Origin: CALEUX01 sp037439945
GTDB lineage: Bacteria; Bacteroidota; Bacteroidia; Bacteroidales; Marinilabiliaceae
NCBI GenBank assembly: GCA_037439945.1
Contig: JBBIVA010000053.1
Span: forward strand, 1-23,119
DNA length: 23,119 nt
Direction: 5' to 3'
The notes under the pieces were generated by a model. It worked only from the letters and a program-made list of their open reading frames with translations. It was not told the DNA's origin and ran no database searches. A program made the translations under genes and the position numbers. Below, piece after piece: positions 16,635 through 23,119 of this stretch. How positions within the stretch are numbered: position 1 is the stretch's first letter; every line of letters starts with the position of its first letter.

Positions 16635-17765
16635 TTACTGTTGAAGTATATCTTTAAAAACCTTTTGTTTAGGGATCTCCCAAAAGGATTCATTTAATAT
16701 TGTATCAGCAAAAAGACCAGCGCTGTTTCCTTCACCAAACTGAGCTGAAGTATCAATATGACTCAAACCAAGAGCTTTTTTTATAGCATCTTCAATTTGG
16801 GATTGTTTATACCCGCAATTTATAATTCCTTTATTTAAAGCCCTGTTGTTTTGCCTGGTACCAATGTTTATACTAGGCAACCCATAATAAGGCGCTTCCC
16901 GAATACCGGCACTTGAATTACCAATTATGAAACGGGCATTTTTGAGTAAAACCAGGAAATACTCGAATCTGATAGATGGGAAAACCCTGAATTTATGGTT
17001 GTTTTTAAACTCTTCAAAAGCTTTAAGAATAAAATCAGAACCCAAATCGTTATTTGGGAAAACCACCACATAGTTTAGTCCCGAATTTACAGCAGCATTA
17101 ACAAGTTCCCTTGCGTAGCCTTCAATCTGTTGTACTTCGGTGGTTATTGGGTGAAACATCAACACACCAAAATCATTAAATGGGATATTGTAATAAGTTT
17201 TTACATCTTCAATACCTGGCAAATTTTTCGAGAACATTACATCAATATCAGGCGACCCAATAGTGAAAATTGTTTCGCTTAGCTCCCCCATTTGAATTAG
17301 CCGCTGTTTTGCCCGTTCATTTGAGACAAAATGAGCATGACTCATTTTTGATACAGAGTGCCGTATAAGTTCATCAATTGTTCCTGAAACCTCACCCCCT
17401 TCAATGTGTGCTACCAGAATATTATTCAAGGCCCCTGCAATTGCGCCTGCCAGGGCTTCTACGCGGTCGCCATGTACAACTATAAGATCGGGCTTTTCTT
17501 CACGAATAAAATTTGAAAGGCCCTCAATGGTTTTAGCCAGTGTTAAATCCATAGTTGATTCGTGCGTAGAGTTATAGTATTTGTAGATATTTTTAAACCC
17601 TGATTTTTCAACCTCGATTGCAGTAAGGCCATATTTCCGGTGCATATGCATACCGGTAACAAATATGTGAGAATCAAACTTATCAGATGATTCAACCACC
17701 TTAATTAATGATTTCAATTTTCCGAAATCGGCACGGGTGCCGGTTAAAAAAACAATTTTCTTCAT
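16635..17765 (-). CDS. neuC: UDP-N-acetylglucosamine 2-epimerase, hydrolysing (NeuC)
   Basis: This enzyme converts UDP-GlcNAc to ManNAc and UDP, the first committed step of Neu5Ac synthesis. A GDP-linked variant in legionaminate pathways is homologous. The 376 residues carry the whole family signature: LTGTRADFGKLKSL (7-20), HGDR (98-101), HIEGGEVSGTIDELIRH (120-136) with the catalytic acidic residues, MFHP with His205, and the UDP-binding GNSSAGIRE (282-290). The LegG-type GNSSCILKE pattern is absent, so the canonical NeuC1-like form is favoured. It follows neuB by 94 bases and supplies that enzyme's substrate. Function is secure; a UDP donor is likely rather than proven. Confidence 0.95.
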   Translation of the reverse strand: MKKIVFLTGTRADFGKLKSLIKVVESSDKFDSHIFVTGMHMHRKYGLTAIEVEKSGFKNIYKYYNSTHESTMDLTLAKTIEGLSNFIREEKPDLIVVHGDRVEALAGAIAGALNNILVAHIEGGEVSGTIDELIRHSVSKMSHAHFVSNERAKQRLIQMGELSETIFTIGSPDIDVMFSKNLPGIEDVKTYYNIPFNDFGVLMFHPITTEVQQIEGYARELVNAAVNSGLNYVVVFPNNDLGSDFILKAFEEFKNNHKFRVFPSIRFEYFLVLLKNARFIIGNSSAGIREAPYYGLPSINIGTRQNNRALNKGIINCGYKQSQIEDAIKKALGLSHIDTSAQFGEGNSAGLFADTILNESFWEIPKQKVFKDILQQ

Positions 17766-17859
17766 ATGTAAAAAAAGATTTTGGCAGGGAAAAACATAAC
17801 TTTTTAATTAAAGCTAGCATCTCTTAAAAAAAGGGGGCACATAAATAAGCTTTGGTTGG

Positions 17860-18888
17860 TTACATCACGTCCGAGAATTTAAGCTGGTCTCCTGCATTAA
17901 TGTTCCCTGTTGATTTTTTTCCCAGTATTTCGTTGAATTTTTCGGCCAATATCTCACCAGTGCCGGGACGTTTTACCCAAATATTTTCCATGGTAAAAAT
18001 TTCACCTTTTTTTATAGGTTTAATGGCACAAACTGTGGCAAAAGCAAAGTCGATAGTTACCTGTTCTTCCCTTGCCGGTTCCTTTTTTCCGCCACGTTGC
18101 TGAAAAATTATTTTACTTCCTTCAATAAGTTCTTTACAAGCTATTTCATCCATTGAACAAACAATATCGGGACCGGTACGCTGCATATGGTCGGTAAAGT
18201 GGCGCTCCAATATTGATGCCCCAAGTGCAACCGCACCCAAACATGCATGGTTTGTTAAAGTATGGTCAGACAAGCCAAAGGGTTTACCGGGAAACGAATC
18301 TGCCATTTCAACCATTGCCCCTAACCTAACCAGATGATTTGGTGTTGGATATAAATTGGTAGTATGCAAAAGGGCGTATTCAACTTTATGTTTATCAAAA
18401 ATTGATGTTGCCTTTTTTATACTTTCAATTGTATTCATACCTGTGCTGAGGATTACAGGTTTTCCAAACCCTGCTATATGTTCCAGCAATGGATAATTAT
18501 TACACTCCCCCGAGCCGATTTTAAATGCAGGAACATCCATTTTTATTAACCTGTCGGCCGCGGCACGTGAAAATGGTGTACTTATAAAAATCATTCCTTT
18601 TGATTCAACGTACTCCTTTAGTGCAATTTCATCGGTTTCATTAAGTGCACATCGCTCCATTATTTCATAAATTGAAACATCAGCATTGCCGGGAATCACT
18701 TTTTTTGCTGCGGGAGCCATTTCATCTTCCACAATATGGGTTTGATGTTTTACTACCTCCACTCCGGCACGTTGTGCAGCATCAACCATTTCCTTTGCTA
18801 CTTTTAAACTTCCTTCATGGTTAATACCAATTTCGGCAATAACCAGAGGTTCAAACTGTGACCCTATTAATCTCTCTCCTATTCTCAT
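17860..18888 (-). CDS. neuB: N-acetylneuraminate synthase (NeuB)
   Basis: This enzyme condenses ManNAc with phosphoenolpyruvate to give Neu5Ac. The N-terminal TIM barrel contains AEIGINHEG (18-26), KHQTHIVEDE (47-56), STPFSRA, KIGSGECNNYPLL, STGMN, LYPTP and the late HFTDHMQRTGPD. The C-terminal SAF/antifreeze-like domain spans about 280-342 and includes KRPGTGEI. KHQTHIVEDEM and IGSGECNNYP match the Campylobacter NeuB1 (true Neu5Ac synthase) pattern as I recall it, rather than the PseI/LegI forms. Open frame extends upstream to TTG 18912 and GTG 18909, but the ATG at 18888 gives the normal MRIG start and 342 residues, so I use it. It leads the nonulosonate cassette. Confidence 0.95.
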   Translation of the reverse strand: MRIGERLIGSQFEPLVIAEIGINHEGSLKVAKEMVDAAQRAGVEVVKHQTHIVEDEMAPAAKKVIPGNADVSIYEIMERCALNETDEIALKEYVESKGMIFISTPFSRAAADRLIKMDVPAFKIGSGECNNYPLLEHIAGFGKPVILSTGMNTIESIKKATSIFDKHKVEYALLHTTNLYPTPNHLVRLGAMVEMADSFPGKPFGLSDHTLTNHACLGAVALGASILERHFTDHMQRTGPDIVCSMDEIACKELIEGSKIIFQQRGGKKEPAREEQVTIDFAFATVCAIKPIKKGEIFTMENIWVKRPGTGEILAEKFNEILGKKSTGNINAGDQLKFSDVM

Positions 18889-18973
18889 GTTACACGATTT
18901 TAACTTCACCAAGCTATATAAATTTCCAGAGATGGTTTTATAAAATTAGTTTCTTATCCAATTAATTCAATAA

Positions 18974-19618
18974 TTACTCGTAGAGTGAAGTGGCGTTACT
19001 CAAATCTTTAAAAAACAAAGGTTTAATTTTTTTAATTTCTTCATCTGATTTTTCCCACCATTTTAATTCTTCTATTTCGGCAATGATTTTATCTGAAAAT
19101 CGCTTTTTTATTGGCTTTGCCGGAACTCCTCCTACAATTGTATATGGCTCTACATTTTTTGTTACAACGGCCCCTGCGGCTATTATAGCACCGTTACCGA
19201 TATTCACGTTTCCTATTATTAAAGCGTTATGACCTACCCAAACATCATGTCCAATGGTTACTTTACCAAAACCTTTGTTATGATTCAAATACCCATCAAA
19301 TAAGCTGCTACCAACATAGGTTGATAGATACGAAATTGGGTGATTATTTGAGTGGATGGCCACCCCTGCCCCCAACTGACAATATCTTCCAATTTTAACA
19401 GTTCCATGAATCCAGTTATTAACACCAAGGGTAGTCCTGAGTCCCAATTCAATTTCACCTAAGAAATTACATCCGTTAATTATCTGGTTCTCGCCTTCCA
19501 TTTTAACATTCCTGATCCCTCTAACATAACCGCTTACATAACTATTGCCAACCTTTCGGGTACGGTAGTAAACCTTGTCATAGATCTTCCTGAATAATTC
19601 ACATATTTGGCCCATCAT
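18974..19618 (-). CDS. Hexapeptide-repeat O-acetyltransferase
   Basis: A 214-residue acyltransferase of the left-handed beta-helix superfamily, near the CatB/VatD/WbbJ branch. Hexapeptide turns run from about residue 45 to 165 with the typical spacing of I/V/G: INGCNFLGEIELG, VKIGRYCQLGAGVAI, VTIGHDVWVGHNALIIGNVNIGNGAIIAAGAVVTK (longer run, 120-154). The VGGVPAKPIKKRF end cap (162-174) and a C-terminal helix with LKWWEK follow. A candidate active-site histidine is in SNNHPIS (about 93). It acts in the cytoplasm with acetyl-CoA and probably acetylates a hydroxyl or amine of a sugar. It directly precedes neuB, so the nonulosonate is a possible target. It lacks the N-terminal Rossmann-like domain of NeuD. 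Confidence 0.88.
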   Translation of the reverse strand: MMGQICELFRKIYDKVYYRTRKVGNSYVSGYVRGIRNVKMEGENQIINGCNFLGEIELGLRTTLGVNNWIHGTVKIGRYCQLGAGVAIHSNNHPISYLSTYVGSSLFDGYLNHNKGFGKVTIGHDVWVGHNALIIGNVNIGNGAIIAAGAVVTKNVEPYTIVGGVPAKPIKKRFSDKIIAEIEELKWWEKSDEEIKKIKPLFFKDLSNATSLYE

Positions 19619-19676
19619 AGCGTTATGATTTTTAATATAAATACCAAATGTCTGTTTTTCAATAGCTTTTTACCAT

Positions 19677-20666
19677 TTACAAAATCCTGGTTTTTCGAAA
19701 TAAACTCATTAATAGGGACGATAACCGATATAATAATCCATTTAAAAACTCATTGCGTGGTTTATAAGCGGGAAAAACCTTTTGGGTGATAATTCCGGTT
19801 TGGTAATTACCGGTTAATTCTATAGGAATACTATTGCCCATATGATAGGCATAACATTTAATGGTTGACAACCTGTAGTATCCCATTCTTTCGACTTTAA
19901 AATCTAAATAATCATGTTCATACCCATTTTTAAAAACATACTCAACCTTTTTTAAGGGCAGAAATTGGATAATATCACGTTTTATGGTTGCAAGTGCATG
20001 AGTAGCTCCCAAACAGGCTTTAAAATTTCCACTTTTAAGATAATATTGTTTTTGGCGCCACGTTGTTTTACGTTTTACCCCCAAGCCGGTAAATATTCCA
20101 TTCTCAGGGGTGTTACCCAACCCTTTTTCAACAAGATTTAATTCATGGTCAGTTACTATTTTGCCAGCCCTTCTTTTTAAACTCCAAAGCCAGGCTGAGT
20201 TATAGTAGGTTGCCAAATTCGGACAAGGGTAGCAGGTTACAAGTCCGGCACCACTAAAAGTTTCAAACACTTCAATATTGGCATCTTCCCAACCATTAAA
20301 AAACAGGAAATCGGCATCAGAAATCGTTATATAATCTTCATATGATGACCGGGCCTCTGCTAAAATTACTTCAAGTTTGCCACGGTTCCCGTTCCTGACT
20401 ACATATTTATCTATTAATCCATTTTTTACAAACTCTTCAGCTACTACTGATGCCTCGTTACATGAATTATTATTGATAAGGGTTACGTTTGTCTGAGAGG
20501 GGTTAATTGTTTCAGTAAGGGATTTAAGGCACCAATAAAGGACCTCGGATTGATTTTTGAAATATTCATCATCAACATTTGGTATCCAGAACGGTAAAAT
20601 AACCCGGTGCCTTTTATGCTCAAGGGTTTCAATTTTTTCTTTTTGGGGATTGGTGCCTATTCTCAT
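19677..20666 (-). CDS. GT-A (family 2-like) glycosyltransferase
   Basis: A 329-residue glycosyltransferase with a divergent GT-A fold. The N-terminal strand RVILPFWIPN (21-30), the LINNNS turn (63-68), RNGNRGKLEV with a lysine-rich loop (91-100), and SDADFLF (116-122) with its DxD-type metal site all fit. A long central segment (about 140-215) with tryptophan and lysine-rich patches replaces the usual GT2 acceptor module, so its sugar specificity may differ from standard GT2 enzymes. It lies 57 bases after a GT2 gene and 58 bases before the acetyltransferase gene. Family membership is fairly safe; role in the repeat unit inferred from the locus. Confidence 0.78.
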   Translation of the reverse strand: MRIGTNPQKEKIETLEHKRHRVILPFWIPNVDDEYFKNQSEVLYWCLKSLTETINPSQTNVTLINNNSCNEASVVAEEFVKNGLIDKYVVRNGNRGKLEVILAEARSSYEDYITISDADFLFFNGWEDANIEVFETFSGAGLVTCYPCPNLATYYNSAWLWSLKRRAGKIVTDHELNLVEKGLGNTPENGIFTGLGVKRKTTWRQKQYYLKSGNFKACLGATHALATIKRDIIQFLPLKKVEYVFKNGYEHDYLDFKVERMGYYRLSTIKCYAYHMGNSIPIELTGNYQTGIITQKVFPAYKPRNEFLNGLLYRLSSLLMSLFRKTRIL

Positions 20667-20723
20667 TTAAATTATTAAATATATAACCCGATTTTATATT
20701 GCATTTAGAAAAAAGTAACCTCA

Positions 20724-21752
20724 TCAGTTAAGAAATTTACCAAAAATCCTGTAAAAAACTGAAAATAATTTATGAGGTAATGAAAAGTAATAATACATAT
20801 AAAGCCTAAAGTAGTTTTTCTTAAATCTACCTTTATAATATTTTCTAAAACCGTGATTTTCAATTAAATACTCCTTTATTTTAGTCTTTATAAGATTTTT
20901 ACTGAGCTTTGTACGATCAGTATTTGTTAGATAAACCACCAGCGCAAAACAAATATACCGGCCCAGTTCAAAGTCCTTAACTTTATCAACCCCACATTTA
21001 ACTGCATATTCCTCAATTTTAAACCTTGCCTCAAAAACCTGGTGAAAATGGCTGGTGTCGGGGTTGGTAGTCCTGGATATTGAAGTTAACCTGTTACGGT
21101 AATAATAAGCAACATCAGGTATTCCGTAAACAAAATTAGATTTATTAATAAGTTGCATTGATAGCAAAGCATCTTCGCCGCGCTTTAAGTTTTCATAATA
21201 ATCCAGGTCACCGGTAAACAATTTACGGGCATATAATTTAGCCCCCAAAGTAAAATCTCTTTCCCCTACCAATCGCTTTAAAAAGCCTAATGGGTCAATT
21301 TTTCCTATAAGAGGGTTTGGAACCAGTTCAAAACCTTTGTTTTTTTCCCATAACATGTTGGCTACGGCAATATCGGCCCCTGATTTAACTGCTGCATTAA
21401 CTAAAAGCTCAATGGTATTTAGGGGCATTGAGTCATCTCCATCAAGAAAGAAAAAAAACTGCCCCGATGATTTTGATATTGCAATTCTACGGGCCCTGGC
21501 CACCCCTCCGTTTTCAAGGTGCAGGGCTAAAACCCTTTTATCAGAGCTGGCGTAAGTATCAATTGTTTTGCCGGTACCATCTTTTGATCCGTCGTTAATT
21601 GCTACAATTTCAATATTCCTGTAAGTTTGGAGTATGCAGGAATTAAGGCAGTTATCAAGGTACCCATCAAGGTTATAGCATGGTATTATAATCGAAACAA
21701 GCGGATTTAACTCCATTTTATCAATATTTTGAGAATCTGAGTGCATCTTCAT
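20724..21752 (-). CDS. GT2 glycosyltransferase
   Basis: A family 2 glycosyltransferase of 342 residues. The nucleotide-sugar domain is textbook: VSIIIPCYNLDGYLDNCL (19-36), IVAINDGSKDGT (49-60), NGGVARARR (81-89) and the metal-binding FFLDGDDS (101-108). The C-terminal acceptor half carries the KRGEDALL motif and aromatic basic residues near the end suited to membrane association. Two ATG codons lie at the start (21752 and 21746), either usable. It begins 14 bases after the deacetylase gene. The sugar is not predictable. Confidence 0.92.
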   Translation of the reverse strand: MKMHSDSQNIDKMELNPLVSIIIPCYNLDGYLDNCLNSCILQTYRNIEIVAINDGSKDGTGKTIDTYASSDKRVLALHLENGGVARARRIAISKSSGQFFFFLDGDDSMPLNTIELLVNAAVKSGADIAVANMLWEKNKGFELVPNPLIGKIDPLGFLKRLVGERDFTLGAKLYARKLFTGDLDYYENLKRGEDALLSMQLINKSNFVYGIPDVAYYYRNRLTSISRTTNPDTSHFHQVFEARFKIEEYAVKCGVDKVKDFELGRYICFALVVYLTNTDRTKLSKNLIKTKIKEYLIENHGFRKYYKGRFKKNYFRLYMYYYFSLPHKLFSVFYRIFGKFLN

Positions 21753-21766
21753 TAAATTGGGTTTAC

Positions 21767-23119
21767 CTAGGGCTGATTTATAATATACTTACCGGCATTA
21801 CTGATATCATCAATAAAAAATATTTCGTTAGAGCGTACAGCCCTGAAAAAATAGTTATCCTCATGACCCATAATTTCTTTCATGGTTCTATATCGGAATT
21901 TTAGCCATGTTCCCTTTACCCAAAGCCATTCAAGGTCCATCCGCAAATCGTTCATTGCTTCAAGTGCCATGGTTTTTTCTATTTGCATATTTTCAGATAA
22001 TTTTAACGAATGAACCCTTATTGAATCGCCTAATCCGCATAAATTCGGTGGTAAATCAACGGCATTGCCCATAGTTCCCTCAGGCCAAACACGGACACCG
22101 CCAGACAGATGGTTTGTATAAAAATAAAACAGGCCATCCTTTTTACCAATTTTATTAACAGCCTCAAAAACAGCTAAAGAACTGTATTTATGGTCGGAAT
22201 GGTAATCAAGCAGAATATGAGGGGTTACTATTATATCAGGTTTAAAGTTTTCAATAATAAAGGTTAAATCATTAACCAGGTTATCCCACACGGGCCTTCC
22301 ATCGGTTAAAGGAATTATTGCTTCGTTGAAATTGTTTTTTCGGTAATAATTGGTATTATTCAGTTCAGTTACATGTGATTTTATCACAGAATCCTTGAAA
22401 TCATACATATCCTTTAAGGTTAGGTCAGAATATCCCAGATTTGCAATATTTTTTAATTTCACTCCACCCAACATTGGAACAGTTATACTATTCCAAAACC
22501 GAAGCCTTCCCTTAAGAAGATAATGAACTGAATCGTTTTCAACAATTTCATCGTAGTTTTTGGGGCCATAGTCGCCGGCAGTAATTGTTACTATAAATGC
22601 CTCATTTTTTGAATACAGGCCCCAGGCGGCTATTTCGGCATCATCGGGATGTGGGGAAACCACAAGAATTCGCTTCCCATTAAGGGGCTCATTTTTAAAT
22701 AATATAAGTTCGCAACTAAGATCAGATGATTTGCAATGTTTAAATTCTATTTCAAAGTATTTAAGTTCATTATTCAAATGGTTACTGATATTTATGAACC
22801 GGTTGCCTTTTGCACCCCTTTCGAACACATGAGTTTCTTTACCTGTGTAAACTTTTGGGTTAAGGAGCCGTCCTTTAAAATTTGTTTTTAAGTTCAATTT
22901 CAGGAACCCTGTTCCCCACTTATCTTCAAAATCAAAAAACACCTTGCCATCCGCGATAGTGGTTTGGATTATTGTATCGCCAAAATTTTCATAGTGGTAA
23001 TCAGATGTTACATCATAGTTATAATGTGTACGGTAATTCCAAATGTACTTAATAATTAAAGTAAAAATTATAATAACCAATAACAGGAATAAATACCTTA
23101 ATTTAATTTTGAATTTCAC
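21767..23119 (-). CDS. PIG-L/LmbE family deacetylase with N-terminal membrane anchor (possibly partial)
   Basis: A zinc-dependent N-acetyl-sugar deacetylase family protein. A single hydrophobic helix (about residues 9-27) follows a short basic N-terminus, so the rest probably faces the periplasm. Residues 30-145 form a beta-rich region with no family I recognise. The catalytic domain begins at 150 with VVSPHPDDAE (154-162; zinc ligands and base in HPDD, 157-160) and includes the third zinc ligand region in TPHILLDYHSDH (299-310). The first codon is GTG at the window edge. The MKFKIK-then-helix pattern looks like a natural N-terminus, but a longer upstream reading cannot be excluded. It may deacetylate a GlcNAc-type residue of the lipid-linked or polymerised glycan. 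Fold and motif are secure; substrate inferred. Confidence 0.85.
   Translation of the reverse strand: MKFKIKLRYLFLLLVIIIFTLIIKYIWNYRTHYNYDVTSDYHYENFGDTIIQTTIADGKVFFDFEDKWGTGFLKLNLKTNFKGRLLNPKVYTGKETHVFERGAKGNRFINISNHLNNELKYFEIEFKHCKSSDLSCELILFKNEPLNGKRILVVSPHPDDAEIAAWGLYSKNEAFIVTITAGDYGPKNYDEIVENDSVHYLLKGRLRFWNSITVPMLGGVKLKNIANLGYSDLTLKDMYDFKDSVIKSHVTELNNTNYYRKNNFNEAIIPLTDGRPVWDNLVNDLTFIIENFKPDIIVTPHILLDYHSDHKYSSLAVFEAVNKIGKKDGLFYFYTNHLSGGVRVWPEGTMGNAVDLPPNLCGLGDSIRVHSLKLSENMQIEKTMALEAMNDLRMDLEWLWVKGTWLKFRYRTMKEIMGHEDNYFFRAVRSNEIFFIDDISNAGKYIINQP

Noticed and set aside
18974..19618. Naming the acetyltransferase NeuD
   Set aside because: NeuD has an N-terminal nucleotide-binding-like domain before the beta-helix, which this 214-residue protein lacks.
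1..23119. CRISPR arrays, tRNA or rRNA genes, invertible promoter
   Set aside because: No regularly spaced repeats, no cloverleaf-like segment and no paired inverted repeats around a promoter were seen. A flip-type promoter, if any, would be beyond the right edge.

Overview
The window is a single-strand block of an exopolysaccharide, capsule or O-antigen type biosynthesis locus. Nineteen convincing protein genes all lie on the minus strand, so transcription runs from position 23119 down to about 184. Most gaps are under 125 bases and two junctions overlap. A strong hairpin followed by a T-run on the minus strand (about 184-219) closes the block. The promoter is not visible and must lie beyond the right edge. 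The DNA is AT-rich, starts are preceded by A/T-rich leaders with no obvious Shine-Dalgarno motif, and there is a GxxExxY gene flanked by CACAAAGG repeats. Together these point to a Bacteroidota host. A Bacteroidales or Marinilabiliales type bacterium is my best guess, but nothing here fixes the genus.

Region by region, in transcription order. (1) 23119-18974: a membrane-anchored PIG-L/LmbE-type deacetylase that runs to the window edge, two GT-A glycosyltransferases and a left-handed beta-helix acyltransferase. (2) 18888-12479: a nonulosonic (sialic-type) acid cassette of neuB, neuC, a large unassigned GT-B-like protein, a Gfo/Idh/MocA oxidoreductase, a CMP-nonulosonate synthetase and a short-chain dehydrogenase. 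(3) 12367-11996: a GxxExxY gene bracketed by inverted CACAAAGG repeats, which looks like a small passenger dropped into the operon. (4) 11882-5000: one GT2, three further GT4 enzymes plus the GT4 at 9704-10849, and a Wzy/O-antigen-ligase-type membrane protein. (5) 4971-2307: a PaaK/CapK-like adenylate-forming enzyme, a tiny possible ORF and a WbuB-like GT4. (6) 2287-323: a WbpV-like sugar-nucleotide reductase/epimerase and a WecA/WbpL-like polyprenyl-phosphate sugar-1-phosphate transferase.

A working model, which is inference: the WecA/WbpL-like enzyme loads the first sugar, perhaps a QuiNAc/FucNAc-type sugar made with the neighbouring reductase, onto undecaprenyl phosphate. The glycosyltransferases extend the repeat unit. 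The nonulosonate cassette supplies a CMP-activated sialic-like sugar. The acyltransferase, the deacetylase and perhaps the adenylate-forming enzyme decorate the glycan, and the polymerase joins units in the periplasm. No Wzx flippase, Wzz regulator, export channel, 4,6-dehydratase or LegB/LegC aminotransferase is present, so those functions must lie outside the window.

The most unusual part is the nonulosonate cassette. Its synthase and epimerase look like the true Neu5Ac branch (Campylobacter NeuB1/NeuC1). Its CMP-transferase and dehydrogenase look like the Ptm/legionaminate branch (PtmB/PtmA). Two extra redox enzymes and an unassigned possible transferase are embedded in it. This suggests a redox-modified sialic acid rather than plain Neu5Ac.
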